A stretch of 64,000 nucleotides of DNA from Brotaphodocola faecis. GTDB taxonomy: Bacteria; Bacillota; Clostridia; Lachnospirales; Lachnospiraceae. The position numbers and the translations under genes are program-made. The stretch spans positions 7,542 to 71,541 of the forward strand of contig NZ_JBBMFJ010000020.1 in assembly GCF_040096075.1 (NCBI RefSeq). The letters are read 5' to 3'. Below the pieces are notes generated by a model. The model worked only from the letters and a program-made list of their open reading frames with translations. It was not told where the DNA came from and did not search any database. Position 1 is the stretch's first letter. Each line of letters starts with the position of its first letter. Below are positions 50,984 through 60,156 of the stretch, one piece after another.

Positions 50984-51065
50984 TATCGAAACCACGCCTC
51001 CCGCACTGACCCGTGCAAGCACGGTCATTGCGCTCTGCTCGTTTTCGGCACTGCTATTACTTATC

Positions 51066-51198
51066 GTAACTGTTCAGTACCCTCACAGTTACGGGCAAAA
51101 ATCCATTGAAAATTGCCTTCGGCAATGGGATTTTTGCCTGCAAGCCCATGTTTTCATACGGTCAGCGCAGTGAATGCGCAGACCTACTGAACAGTTAC
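51066..51198 (+). mobile_element. MITE-like element, copy B (133 bp)
   Basis: Full-length copy from GTAACTGTTCAGTA to TACTGAACAGTTAC with perfect 8-bp direct repeats TACTTATC (51058-51065 and 51199-51206). It contains the GTAACTG/CAGTTAC left-arm stem, the GGCAAAAATCC/GGATTTTTGCC stem and the GGTCaGCGCA/TGCGCaGACC stem. It has no reading frame of note. It lies 13 nt beyond the rhomboid stop, so it may shape that transcript's 3' end. Confidence 0.92.
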
Positions 51199-51211
51199 TA
51201 CTTATCGCACA

Positions 51212-51859
51212 TTATACACCCCAGATATCCGCTCTGCAAGTACGCTTTGGTTTGCGGTACAGAATGGCCGCCAGAATGATTCCGATTATCAGTCCCGCTA
51301 TATGGGCGGTGTTATCCACGCCGGTGCTGATAAAGCCAAGGTACAGGGAAAAGGCCGCCATGGTCACAAGCTGCCGCGTGCTTAAATCCTCCAGCCGTCC
51401 CTTGTTCACGGCCACCACATAGATCAGCCCGCCAACCACGCCAAAGATTGCGCCGGATGCCCCGGCTCCCACGGACCAGTCACCAGACGGCATCTCAAAG
51501 AGCAGGGAGATCACATTGGCTCCCACTCCACAGATCAGGTAAAAGATCAGATACTTCACCTTTCCCAGCGCCCGCTCCAGATTATCTCCAAGCACAAACA
51601 ACACCAGCATGTTATTCACAATATGGTTGATGCCAAAGTGCATAAATATGGATATCAGCAGCCGGTAATATTCATGCTCTTCCAGGATAAACGGACCGTA
51701 CATGGCCCCATGCTCCAGCATGAAGTACGCGTCTTCCGTGGAACCGGTCAACTCCAGATACAAAAAGTAAAGAATATTTAAGACGATCAGGGTGCCGTTC
51801 ACCCAGGCACGGGGGCGGCGCTGCGGCACCATATAATAAGGGTTCTGATACTGGTTCAT
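51212..51859 (-). CDS. Rhomboid-family intramembrane serine protease
   Basis: A 215-aa membrane protease with about six helices. The catalytic Ser is in GAGASGAIFG and the His in DNTAHIAGLIIG; the HFGINHIVNNM motif of helix 2 is present. Targets are unknown. The ATG start is at 51859. A MITE copy lies just past its stop. Confidence 0.94.
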   Translation of the reverse strand: MNQYQNPYYMVPQRRPRAWVNGTLIVLNILYFLYLELTGSTEDAYFMLEHGAMYGPFILEEHEYYRLLISIFMHFGINHIVNNMLVLFVLGDNLERALGKVKYLIFYLICGVGANVISLLFEMPSGDWSVGAGASGAIFGVVGGLIYVVAVNKGRLEDLSTRQLVTMAAFSLYLGFISTGVDNTAHIAGLIIGIILAAILYRKPKRTCRADIWGV

Positions 51860-52011
51860 GTAAACTCCGTTCTTTTCACAATACTTTCTATGTTACAGTT
51901 CATTCATTATCTTACCGTATCAGTCCGGAAAAATCCATGTACAAAATCCGTTGATTGTACAGTCTGCGCGTACTATAATTTCCTTAATCTTTTTGATGAG
52001 GAGGTTTTTCC

Positions 52012-52776
52012 ATGTCTATCATTACCAATGTCCGCACTATCCGCCTGGAGCAGTTCCCTAACAGCATCTGGGTTGAAATCGAAACTGACGAAAATCTCAC
52101 CGGCCTGGGGGAAGCCTGGCGCGGTACTGCCGCCATTGAAACCATCATCCACCATGATATCTGCCCGTGGCTGATCGGGCAGGATTCGAGAAATATTGAG
52201 CTGATTTCCCGCACGCTCTTAACCCCGTATGTTGGCTTTCACAGTGCCAGCGCGGAGGTCCGTGCAGCCAGCGCCATTGATATTGCCCTCTGGGATCTGG
52301 CCGGAAAACGCCACGGCATCCCGGTTTATGAGGCCCTGGGCGGCGCATCCCGCGCTTCCATCCAGGTTTACAACACCTGCTCCGGTTACTCCTTCAATGC
52401 CAGCAGCAGTGCCTACAACTCCGGAACCAGCCGCCGCATGATTACCGACAAAGATGAAATGCGTGGTCCTTATGATGATCAGATCGCGTTTAACCGCAAT
52501 GCAGGCGCTCTTGCCAAAAGCCTTTTAAGCGAAGGCTATAAAATTATGAAGATCTGGCCTTTTGACCCCTTTGCCGCAAAGACGCAGGGTAACTGGATTT
52601 CCGCAGAAGACCTGGAAGCCGGACTGAAACCATTCCAGCAGATCCGTGATGCCGTCGGTAATCAAATGGAAATCATGTGCGAGCTGCACAGTCTCTGGAG
52701 CGCGCCTGCTGCCCTGCGCATCTGCAAAACTCTGGAGCCTTACGATATCTTCTGGGCAGAAGATCCGCTCTGCTAA
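52012..52776 (+). pseudogene. Truncated mandelate racemase/muconate lactonizing enzyme family gene
   Basis: The 254-aa frame matches the first two thirds of enolase-superfamily dehydratases/racemases (normally ~380-400 aa). The N-terminal capping domain, the KxK-type catalytic segment (YKIMKIWPFD) and the first two metal-ligand strands (CELHSLWS, FWAEDPL) are present. The frame then runs directly into an Rpn-nuclease remnant on the other strand and stops, so the third metal ligand and the catalytic base His are lost. The ribosome site (AGGAGG) is intact. It is almost surely inactive. Confidence 0.85.
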
Positions 52777-52878
52777 AATGCTGTTATACATTTTGTCGGC
52801 ATCCACACAGTGAAGATCATGCATCAGCCGTCCAAGTTCCGTATCATCCTGCCGCTTTGAATTTACATAGATTATGTC
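52762..52878 (-). pseudogene. Remnant of an Rpn/PD-(D/E)XK transposase-type nuclease
   Basis: About 39 codons read IIYVNSKRQDDTELGRLM, HDLHCVDADKMYN and SILAER, the conserved middle of Rpn-family recombination-promoting nucleases (transposase_31 type). Both ends are missing and a stop precedes it. It joins the broken enolase-family gene. The segment is bracketed by perfect 10-bp inverted repeats TGCTAAAATG (52771-52780) and CATTTTAGCA (52880-52889). Confidence 0.8.
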
Positions 52879-52945
52879 TCATTTTAGCATCTCCCCCTCC
52901 TGTTCACAAGCCAGGATTCTATCTGCTCCATCACCTTATCTGTTC

Positions 52946-54352
52946 TTACTCAAACCGATATCTCGCCCCCGCAATACTGATCTCCACTCCATCCCAGATT
53001 TCCATGATCTCGTTATTTTCCAGCATATGGCCTCCTGCCATGGTGCCGTTTGTGGAATTTAAGTCCTGCACATAGTAGCGGTCTTCCTTCCGGTCGATGC
53101 GAAGGTGCAGGCGGCTGACGGTCTCCCGGTGCAGAACATAGTCCACCAGATTTTCCTGTTTTCCGATAATAAACGGATAATAGGCAATGACAATGTCTTC
53201 TGCTCCCGGATCCAGCGCGGTCAGTCGTTTTACCTGCGCAGCGGTTCCATTCATTTCCCCATTTAACAGGATTGTGTCGCTGCTCTGTGCCGCTACAGCT
53301 TCCCCTGGCCTCTGTTTGTCTTCCCGGCGGTTCAGGTCATTCCTAAATCCGCCATGTTCTGATCCATACGCAGCTTTGTATTCTGCTCTACCGTTTCCTT
53401 CCGGATTCCCCCATTCTTCCGTAGAACCGCCATCAAATGCGATGGTATCCCATGGCATCTGCATGGCCCGCTCCAGTTCTCTCTCTTTTTCTTCTTTTCG
53501 TTCCTTTCTCCGCTGTCTCCATTTGCCAAACAGACCGGCTGATTCTTCCTGTGCGTCTGTCTGGATCTGATTTCCGCGCACTTTTCCCAGCTGCCAGCTG
53601 TTTTCCTGTTTGTTCATCTGCACCTTTTTTCCTGATCCAGTGCGGTTTTCTATTTCTCCTTCTCCATTTTTTCTTTTCCTGAATACAAGCTCTGAAGATT
53701 TTTCCTCAATCCTGCTCCGCTCTGTCGTCTGCGGTATTTCCAAACCTGCTGGAGTTGATAATCTGCTTCCGTCCCCACTTTTGTGGTTTGGCCCGCTCAC
53801 ACCGCTTTTCTGCTGTGCCAGCCGCAAAATATCCGCCATTCCGTAATTTTCTTTTCTTGTTTCCTGATACAGGCCATAGGCCAGCACCACCGACTCCTTA
53901 TCCCGGTGGTCCACCTTGCCAAGAAGGTACTCCAGAAGACGACTGTAGTCTTCCGGGAAATCGCATTCCAGTCCCGGCACCAGGCACAGCCAGACTTTCA
54001 GGCTTTCCGGATCCACATATAAATATTCCGGATCCAGAAGTACACTTTTTTCACTGATCAGGTACTGTTCCATGTGATCCAGCGACCTGGCAATCCCAAG
54101 TATCAGGGCCCGGATCTGCTCTGCCTGAATTGTCTGCCCTTCCAACAGACGGGACAGCGGCTGTTTTGAGGTAATCTCGTAAAAGAAGCGGATCTCTTCA
54201 TCCTTCTGACGCACCTGAAACCGCAAAATTCCATCAATCTGATTCTGTTCCAACATCTTCTGCTCAAAAGGCGGCTCTTCCCGCGTATCAGACTTTTCCA
54301 TTTCCACAATAAGATAATTCCGCTTCAGTTCCCTCTGATAACTGGTCTTCAT
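52946..54352 (-). CDS. FHA-domain protein with DUF6382 N-terminus
   Basis: A 468-aa cytoplasmic protein. Residues 1-175 resemble DUF6382, found with Tad pilus genes (YLIVEMEK, LRFQVRQKDEEIRFFYEITSK). A long Glu/Lys/Arg-rich linker follows. The C-terminal ~90 residues are an FHA domain binding phosphothreonine (FIIGKQENLVDYVL, VSRLHLRI, DLNSTNGT). It probably relays kinase signals to pilus assembly. Its start overlaps the stop of the upstream TadE-like gene (ATGA). Confidence 0.88.
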   Translation of the reverse strand: MKTSYQRELKRNYLIVEMEKSDTREEPPFEQKMLEQNQIDGILRFQVRQKDEEIRFFYEITSKQPLSRLLEGQTIQAEQIRALILGIARSLDHMEQYLISEKSVLLDPEYLYVDPESLKVWLCLVPGLECDFPEDYSRLLEYLLGKVDHRDKESVVLAYGLYQETRKENYGMADILRLAQQKSGVSGPNHKSGDGSRLSTPAGLEIPQTTERSRIEEKSSELVFRKRKNGEGEIENRTGSGKKVQMNKQENSWQLGKVRGNQIQTDAQEESAGLFGKWRQRRKERKEEKERELERAMQMPWDTIAFDGGSTEEWGNPEGNGRAEYKAAYGSEHGGFRNDLNRREDKQRPGEAVAAQSSDTILLNGEMNGTAAQVKRLTALDPGAEDIVIAYYPFIIGKQENLVDYVLHRETVSRLHLRIDRKEDRYYVQDLNSTNGTMAGGHMLENNEIMEIWDGVEISIAGARYRFE

Positions 54353-54636
54353 GTCCTATCCTCCGCCAGACTCCACATCCTGAGCATTTTTTCCGGACGA
54401 AACACCGGTGCCGTGATTTCCAGGCTCCAGTTATTTCCGTTCGCGTGCTCCTTTACCTGATTTTTCTCCGCATATTCGATCTGGTGCCGTTCCCGCTCCA
54501 CAGTCTCATGCAGCGCAAAGCTTCCCGCAGCTCTGGCACTCCAGTTCATGGCCTGCCCCATCAGAACCAGCAGTGTTGTCAGCACCACCGCCATGACTCC
54601 TGCCGCTTCTACTGTCATACTTGCCCGTAATTTCAT
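54349..54636 (-). CDS. TadE-like minor pilin
   Basis: A 95-aa protein with the pilin-type start RASMTVEAAGVMAVVLTT (basic residues, then a hydrophobic helix with Glu), fitting processing by a prepilin peptidase. The rest is a short, charged, external domain. It is coupled with the FHA gene. Confidence 0.8.
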   Translation of the reverse strand: MKLRASMTVEAAGVMAVVLTTLLVLMGQAMNWSARAAGSFALHETVERERHQIEYAEKNQVKEHANGNNWSLEITAPVFRPEKMLRMWSLAEDRT

Positions 54637-54733
54637 CCTTCCCTCCTGCTGGATTCATGCACATTTGTGCCCGCTCACAGGGCATGTGTTCGCACAGTCT
54701 CCGACATCACCGCGTCCAGACACTCTCTGCATT

Positions 54734-55261
54734 CTACGCTCCAAATGCCCGAAACTCCGTCACATACAACACTGCCGTCCAAATTCCCGGTATCACACCA
54801 AATGGCAGCAGCGGAAGTTCTGTTTTTCCTCCTTTATAGTTTCCTCTCATCCGGCTCCACACATAATACCCAAGGCCAAACAAACCGCAGCACAGTACCG
54901 TTCCACACAGAAACAGCAGATTATGCCGCAGCCCGAGAAGCAGTCCACTCACCAGAAAAAAGACTCCGTCTCCGACACCGATCCCACAGCCCAGTCTGGA
55001 AAGCACCAGAAGCGTTGCTCCAGGTAATACCCCCGCCAGATAAGGTCCCCAGGTATTCAGAAAAAACGGAAGTACTGCTTCTTCTGCACCTGCTTCTTTC
55101 ATAAATGCCAGACACAGTACGGACAGTGACTGGCAGACCAGCGCTGCCGTTCCGGATAACCATAAGAGTTCTGTTGAAACCTGTTTTGTTCCAAAATCCT
55201 GCCAGGCTGCCGCCAGCAAAAAAACAAGGAACACTCCCATACGTGCCATTTCTATCTTCAT
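54734..55261 (-). CDS. Prepilin peptidase (A24 family), first copy
   Basis: A 175-aa membrane aspartic peptidase that cuts prepilins. The catalytic Asp pair is visible: AAWQDFGTKQV near the N-terminus and GVGDG near residue 92. About six membrane segments. It lacks the N-methyltransferase domain, as expected for Tad systems. A second A24 enzyme lies at 63357. Confidence 0.9.
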   Translation of the reverse strand: MKIEMARMGVFLVFLLAAAWQDFGTKQVSTELLWLSGTAALVCQSLSVLCLAFMKEAGAEEAVLPFFLNTWGPYLAGVLPGATLLVLSRLGCGIGVGDGVFFLVSGLLLGLRHNLLFLCGTVLCCGLFGLGYYVWSRMRGNYKGGKTELPLLPFGVIPGIWTAVLYVTEFRAFGA

Positions 55262-55353
55262 AATGCTTCTCCTGTTATGTAATTCCGCTGCTATATAAAA
55301 AATTTTCTCAAAAACACTGCCTCGTCACAGTTTCCACGATCTGCTGCTCCACC

Positions 55354-56397
55354 TCATCCCCCACAGTAGGAACAGGCTCCAAGATGCTTTACTTCCTTTA
55401 GTTTTACCGCCCGCACATAGGCCATGATCGCCTTGCAGTCCTGCAGCGCATGATACTTTCCGCCGCTTGGCATGATGTAAACAGTACTCCCCTTTCCCGC
55501 ACCTTTCGCGCAGGCCGAACAGGGATAATATTTGCTGCCATCCGTGTTCCGCTTATTGGAAACGCTCTCCCAGGATACGGCTGTCAGCTTATTGGAAAGA
55601 TAGTGGCAGCTCCGGTCCGGGTGATAGCGTGTACTGTTCCTTCCCACATAGACAATCCGCTCGTCCTCATCCACATGGTCCGTTCCTTCCCCATACCGAC
55701 CTTCCCGCCCGATCCAGCAGCGTCTCCGGCTGCGTACCGTACGGTGAAGAGAGGAAAGCCCCAGCACCGGGAATGGAAAAGAAATCTCATAATCCATCAC
55801 CAGATCCAGTGTCTCTCCATCCTCCCGCACCGAGGAACCAAGCATACTGACATGGGATACGTTTGCGGTATCACAGTACGCCAGCGCTCTGCTCCGGGCA
55901 TAGAGCGGCGCGGCAACAGCGGCCGCATTCTGGCTGAAGGCTTTCGCGGTCTCCCCGGCTCCGGGAATTCCATCCAGATTTCCCTGCTCCACACTGTCCA
56001 GCAGGTAGGCATACTGACTTAGCTCTTCACCCGCTGCCTCAAGACCTGCCTGCAGCTTCCGCTCTGTCATCATGATTTTTGCCGGAAGCATCAGACAGAC
56101 TGAAGCAAAAATCAAAAGCGGCAGTACCAGCGCAGCCTCCAGCGTCAGGGATGCGCGAAGCGGCTTCCATATTCCGGCTTTTCCCCGGTGCCTCCCATAC
56201 CTTGTCCTGTACCAGCATTCCGGAAAGGAGATGAAAGGGAATGCCCTGCTGCCTGAACGCGCTTTCTTTTGTTTCTGAGCTGAGAACATGTTTTTTTCAT
56301 AAAAGGGGCTTCGTACTTGGAGAGGTACATTGGTTTTATTTTTTTGATCTGCTCGTTTTTCCTCATAAACGCTATTGTTTTTCATCCAGCAGGACAT
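55354..56397 (-). CDS. TadE-like pilus protein with tandem C-terminal metal-binding repeats
   Basis: A 347-aa protein. A basic ~80-residue N-terminus precedes the pilin-like RASLTLEAALVLPLLIF helix. After an external domain come two repeats of the type Y-x-x-x-x-x-x-YH-x3-C...PC-x2-C: RYHPDRSCHYL...YYPCSAC and KYHALQDCK...GACSYC. Such His/Cys motifs occur at the C-termini of secreted nucleases and probably bind zinc. The ATG at 56397 has AGGAGGTG 9 nt upstream, so the long leader is real unless processing removes it. A MITE separates it from the upstream gene. Confidence 0.8.
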   Translation of the reverse strand: MSCWMKNNSVYEEKRADQKNKTNVPLQVRSPFYEKNMFSAQKQKKARSGSRAFPFISFPECWYRTRYGRHRGKAGIWKPLRASLTLEAALVLPLLIFASVCLMLPAKIMMTERKLQAGLEAAGEELSQYAYLLDSVEQGNLDGIPGAGETAKAFSQNAAAVAAPLYARSRALAYCDTANVSHVSMLGSSVREDGETLDLVMDYEISFPFPVLGLSSLHRTVRSRRRCWIGREGRYGEGTDHVDEDERIVYVGRNSTRYHPDRSCHYLSNKLTAVSWESVSNKRNTDGSKYYPCSACAKGAGKGSTVYIMPSGGKYHALQDCKAIMAYVRAVKLKEVKHLGACSYCGG

Positions 56398-56461
56398 TCC
56401 TTTTCACCTCCTTTCCCGGTTGCCGTTCAAAAAATCGCTTTCCCTATACCATTCTTTATCC

Positions 56462-56588
56462 GTAACTGTTCAGTACCCTCACAGTTACGGGCAAAAATCC
56501 CATTGCCTTCGGCAATGGGATTTTTGCCTGCAAGCCCATGTTTTCATACGGTCAGCGCAGTGAATGCGCAGACCTACTGAACAGTTAC
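56462..56588 (+). mobile_element. MITE-like element, copy C (127 bp)
   Basis: Full-length copy with perfect ends and perfect 8-bp direct repeats CTTTATCC (56454-56461 and 56589-56596). Its central stem is the cleanest: GGCAAAAATCCCATTGCC pairs over 18 bp with its complement around TTC. It is inserted between two genes of the Tad locus, ending 12 nt from the DUF5702 stop. Confidence 0.93.
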
Positions 56589-56599
56589 CTTTATCCTTC

Positions 56600-58633
56600 T
56601 TAATATCTCCGCTCCGTCTTTACGGTCATCATCATCCCCTGGTCATGATTTCCCGTAATGTTTTCCACAAACGCAGGCGAAAAGAACAGGTGCTTTCCAC
56701 AGACACGCCCGGACATATCCACCTGATACACACCATTCCGCATCCGAAAGCCGCTATTCCCCTGACCCAGATTCAGCTCGATCACATCCATGATCCGGTA
56801 TTCCTGACGGACCAGCGGCTCCACAAACAAAAGGATCTTCAGCCAGGAAAGATACGAGAGTCCCCGCTCTCCACCGCCGGTATCCGGTTTTCCATCCCGG
56901 CCCAGTGCCAGCAGATTTTCCACGCTGAGCGTCCAGTCCTCTGCCGCCTTCAAGAGCATTACCTTGCGTCCGGCCAGCAATCCTTTCACATCCATCAGTG
57001 CCTCTCCCAGTGCCCAGACAGACATTACGAAAAATGTTGTCACCAGAATCAGCGGCGTAATGGAACCCGCTCCGGTAATCACAGCGGCCAGTTCTCTGGC
57101 CTGCGCCCGCTTTGCGTTGTCCGATAGGATATGAATGAGATTCAGGCCGGACCGCACTGCCAGAAGTCGGTGCACCGCATCACTTAAATTTTCTCGGTCA
57201 CTTCCATTTCCATAAAGAAGATATTCCACCTCATAGTCCAGGGTGTGTTCCTGATTTCCAGATTCTGGCACCCCAGCTGGCGTCTGCAAACCATTCCCCA
57301 AACCAGCTGACTGCTTCTGTGTCCCACTTTCCCCATTCTCCTGGGCCGAGCAGAATTGTGAGAAAAACTTCCCGCAGTATTCATTCACCAGAATATGGTC
57401 CGGCATGCTCCCGCTGCCCGCGCCTTCATCGTAGGTTTCCGCATGAGAGGGCAGTGCCGCCAGCGTCGCTGTCTTTTCGGATACCTGACGCCCTTCCGGC
57501 ACCAGAAGTCCCAGCATTCCCTTCTGGTAAAGCTGCTCCACCTGTTTTAGCCAGCCTTCCTTCTCCTTGTCCTGAATGCCGTGTGCAAATGACAGCGGCA
57601 GGATCTGAATGCTTTCCAGGCCGGTCCGTACCGGCCACCAAAGACTTTCATAATCCGGTTCGCTGTCTCCATCTTCATCGTCATCCCCTTCCCACTCTTC
57701 AATTTCCCGTTCCACCTCATAGGAAAGCTCGATCAGCTCCTCCAGACGCTGAATCTGCTCTGCCGACCTCGGCTCCAGATCCCGGATTTCCTGCCTGCGT
57801 TTTCCATCCTCCGCAACATACGCCTCGTATTCCTGAATCTCCTGCTCCAGAGCCGCAGCCATGTCTGTGCCAAGCCGGTCCGTGCGGGCTTCCTGTTCCC
57901 GCCGGTCCGCCTGCAGTGTTTCCGCCAGCCTGTCCGCCTCTTTTTCATACTGCTTCACAAGCCCCGGCATTTTTTTCAACGCTCCAATCATCTGCTCTGC
58001 TGCCCGGCGAAATCCTGCGCCATCGTAGGAAGAAAGCGCATTCAGTCCCTGCTGCCGCTCATTTCTCTGTCGGTTCAGATTTTCACTGATGGATTCCAGA
58101 ACCCGCTCCAGCTTCCAGACATCCCGGGTTCTGGTGCGGTAAGTCTGCGCCATCTCTGTCACAGCCTCTGCCTCCCGCTCCTGCTTCCAGAGATTTTCCA
58201 CTGCGTCTCCCTCAAAATCCAAATTCCAGATCCCATACTTCATATAATCCAGAATTTCCTTTTCCAGATACGCGCCGTGTCCGTCCACCGCACGCACAAT
58301 CTCCTCCGCAGAAACCGCTTCCAGTGCCATGGGATACCAGTTGTCTGTTTCCAGATACGGGAGCAGAAACCCGGCAAAATCCGCTTCCATTTCTGCCCCG
58401 GTCTCATACTCCGCAAATAGCAGACGGTACCGGTCCCAGAGTTCCCGGTGATACTGGCTGAACACCGAATCCATGGAAGAGGAAGCCGCCATCTGCAGAT
58501 ACCACCTTGCGCCTGCTGTGCGGGCCGACTCCATCAGCACACACAGAAATGCGAAAAGCAGCATCAGGATCATACTGACAAACACGGTAATCTGTCCGCC
58601 CAGCCCCCGTTTTTTTTCACTTGCTTTTTCCAT
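56600..58633 (-). CDS. DUF5702 protein (TadG-like) of the Tad locus
   Basis: A 677-aa protein with one N-terminal membrane helix (GQITVFVSMILMLLFAFLCVL), the QITV-type start typical of TadG-like/DUF5702 proteins, then a large helical external region with coiled coils (about 210-300) and a second hydrophobic stretch near 520-545. Its role in the pilus is not established. It lies next to the pilin gene. Confidence 0.87.
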   Translation of the reverse strand: MEKASEKKRGLGGQITVFVSMILMLLFAFLCVLMESARTAGARWYLQMAASSSMDSVFSQYHRELWDRYRLLFAEYETGAEMEADFAGFLLPYLETDNWYPMALEAVSAEEIVRAVDGHGAYLEKEILDYMKYGIWNLDFEGDAVENLWKQEREAEAVTEMAQTYRTRTRDVWKLERVLESISENLNRQRNERQQGLNALSSYDGAGFRRAAEQMIGALKKMPGLVKQYEKEADRLAETLQADRREQEARTDRLGTDMAAALEQEIQEYEAYVAEDGKRRQEIRDLEPRSAEQIQRLEELIELSYEVEREIEEWEGDDDEDGDSEPDYESLWWPVRTGLESIQILPLSFAHGIQDKEKEGWLKQVEQLYQKGMLGLLVPEGRQVSEKTATLAALPSHAETYDEGAGSGSMPDHILVNEYCGKFFSQFCSAQENGESGTQKQSAGLGNGLQTPAGVPESGNQEHTLDYEVEYLLYGNGSDRENLSDAVHRLLAVRSGLNLIHILSDNAKRAQARELAAVITGAGSITPLILVTTFFVMSVWALGEALMDVKGLLAGRKVMLLKAAEDWTLSVENLLALGRDGKPDTGGGERGLSYLSWLKILLFVEPLVRQEYRIMDVIELNLGQGNSGFRMRNGVYQVDMSGRVCGKHLFFSPAFVENITGNHDQGMMMTVKTERRY

Positions 58634-58642
58634 AGCCCTGAG

Positions 58643-58843
58643 CTAATATACTTCTTTGGACTGGCTCTCAATCTCCTTAAAGATGTTTTCCAGGAGCTTG
58701 GTGATCTGCGTCTTGAAAATGATCACGAGGCCAATCAAAACCACCAGAATCAGAACTACCTCAATCACCCCCACTCCTGAGTCATCCTCCATGAACGCAC
58801 TCAGCTCTCTCATTCCCGAATTTTTCTTCCACGCTTCCAGCAT
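58643..58843 (-). CDS. Flp1-type major pilin
   Basis: A 66-aa pilin precursor. The short N-terminus ends with DDSGVGVIEVVLILVV; cleavage is expected just before the hydrophobic helix, with Glu at +5 type position. ATG at 58843 follows GGGAGG by 8 nt; ATG at 58849 is too close to it. Small size and position between tadC and DUF5702 genes support the call. Confidence 0.88.
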   Translation of the reverse strand: MLEAWKKNSGMRELSAFMEDDSGVGVIEVVLILVVLIGLVIIFKTQITKLLENIFKEIESQSKEVY

Positions 58844-58932
58844 ACTCATTTCCTCCCTGTTATCATTCTATTTGTCACTGTTCTCACAGACTGTTTCTTT
58901 TCTTCTGTCAGCGGCCTGCCGGACATCCTACG

Positions 58933-60156
58933 CTATCCCATGGTCATCATGGCCGGAACCATGATAAAGATCATGACCACGAACAGCAGAAAAAACAGCG
59001 GTACCAGAAGCTTTGTTCCTGCTTCCTCGCCCATTTTCCGGGCCAGATTTTTGCGCAGTTCAAAGGCATCCTCCACCTCCGTACGCAGAAGCTCCCGGAG
59101 ATTTTTTGTTCCGGTTTTGCGGTTCTGCTCCAGAATACTGCTGAGCTTCAGGTATGGCTGCAGGCGGCATCTTCTGCCAAATTCCCGGTACGCCGCTCCC
59201 TCTGCTGTTCCGTTTTCCATCTGGTAATAGGTCTGGCGCATTTCCTCATAAGCCGGTCGGCTCTGTTTTCCGGTCACAGCCTCATAGTCCTGTACCATAC
59301 GTCCCCAGGCATTGCGCACCGTCATTCCGGCGCCCACCAGCACCTGCAGCTTTGACACCACCTCCGCGTAGTCCAGAAGAAGCTGCTGCTCCCGCTTTTT
59401 TGCCAGCTTCCGCTGTTTCGACTCCTCCTGCATCAGCAAAAGCGCGGCCATCAGAACCCCCAGAAACGGAATCATGATGTAATTAGGTTTTTCCGCATTC
59501 CGGTAGGATAATGTCTTTCCCTGATACTCTGCTGGAAGTTCCAGATATTCCGCATATTTCTGCTGCCCGTCCAGCCGGACCAATTCTTCGGAAAACTTCT
59601 TTTTCTGCTGCTCTTCCGGCGTCAGGACCTCCGGCACCAGTGTCACCGGAAGTTCAAAATCAGCCCGGTAGTCGCCTGCGGAAAGTTCCGCCTGCAGCAT
59701 TACTTCGTGTACCCTTTTGATTTCCGTATCCACCGATCCGGTGGAAGATAAAAGCTCCGGTTCCGATGAGTGCCAGCGCACCCGCACTCCATATTCACTC
59801 AGATATGACGGCAGCTTCAGATCCTGCGATACCGCCTGCAGGCTCTCATTCTTTCCGCGGATCCGCTCCTCCATTCCTTCCATGACCTCGTAAAATACCG
59901 CGTCAGCTTCTTCTCTGGTATAAATCCTCGGGCTCACGGTTACCGTGATCATCTGCTCCTCTTCCTCCAGCCCGGTCACGATCAGCTTCTGCTCTTTTGT
60001 GCTTCCACCGTAGGTTTCCCGCTTTACCTGCCCCTGGGCCAGATACGGTTCCTGATCTGGCTGAAACCAGGACAGATACGCCCATAGCAAAATCCCGAAT
60101 ACTGCGCAGACTGCCGCGGCAGTCCAATTACGTTTCTGCTTCACACTACACCTCAA
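58933..60156 (-). CDS. TadC-like inner membrane protein with extracytoplasmic N-terminal domain
   Basis: A 407-aa type II secretion F-family protein. The C-terminal part is a standard TadC: cytoplasmic T2SSF domain (LQVLVGAGMTVRNAWGRM, SSILEQNRKTGTKNL) and final membrane helices. Unusually, an N-terminal membrane helix (13-30) and ~175 residues of mainly beta sequence outside the membrane precede it. It overlaps tadB by 11 nt. Confidence 0.87.
   Translation of the reverse strand: MRCSVKQKRNWTAAAVCAVFGILLWAYLSWFQPDQEPYLAQGQVKRETYGGSTKEQKLIVTGLEEEEQMITVTVSPRIYTREEADAVFYEVMEGMEERIRGKNESLQAVSQDLKLPSYLSEYGVRVRWHSSEPELLSSTGSVDTEIKRVHEVMLQAELSAGDYRADFELPVTLVPEVLTPEEQQKKKFSEELVRLDGQQKYAEYLELPAEYQGKTLSYRNAEKPNYIMIPFLGVLMAALLLMQEESKQRKLAKKREQQLLLDYAEVVSKLQVLVGAGMTVRNAWGRMVQDYEAVTGKQSRPAYEEMRQTYYQMENGTAEGAAYREFGRRCRLQPYLKLSSILEQNRKTGTKNLRELLRTEVEDAFELRKNLARKMGEEAGTKLLVPLFFLLFVVMIFIMVPAMMTMG

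Noticed and set aside
56462..56588. Treating the MITE's central hairpin as an intrinsic terminator
   Set aside because: No T-tract follows the stem on either strand, and the same stem recurs as part of a mobile unit.
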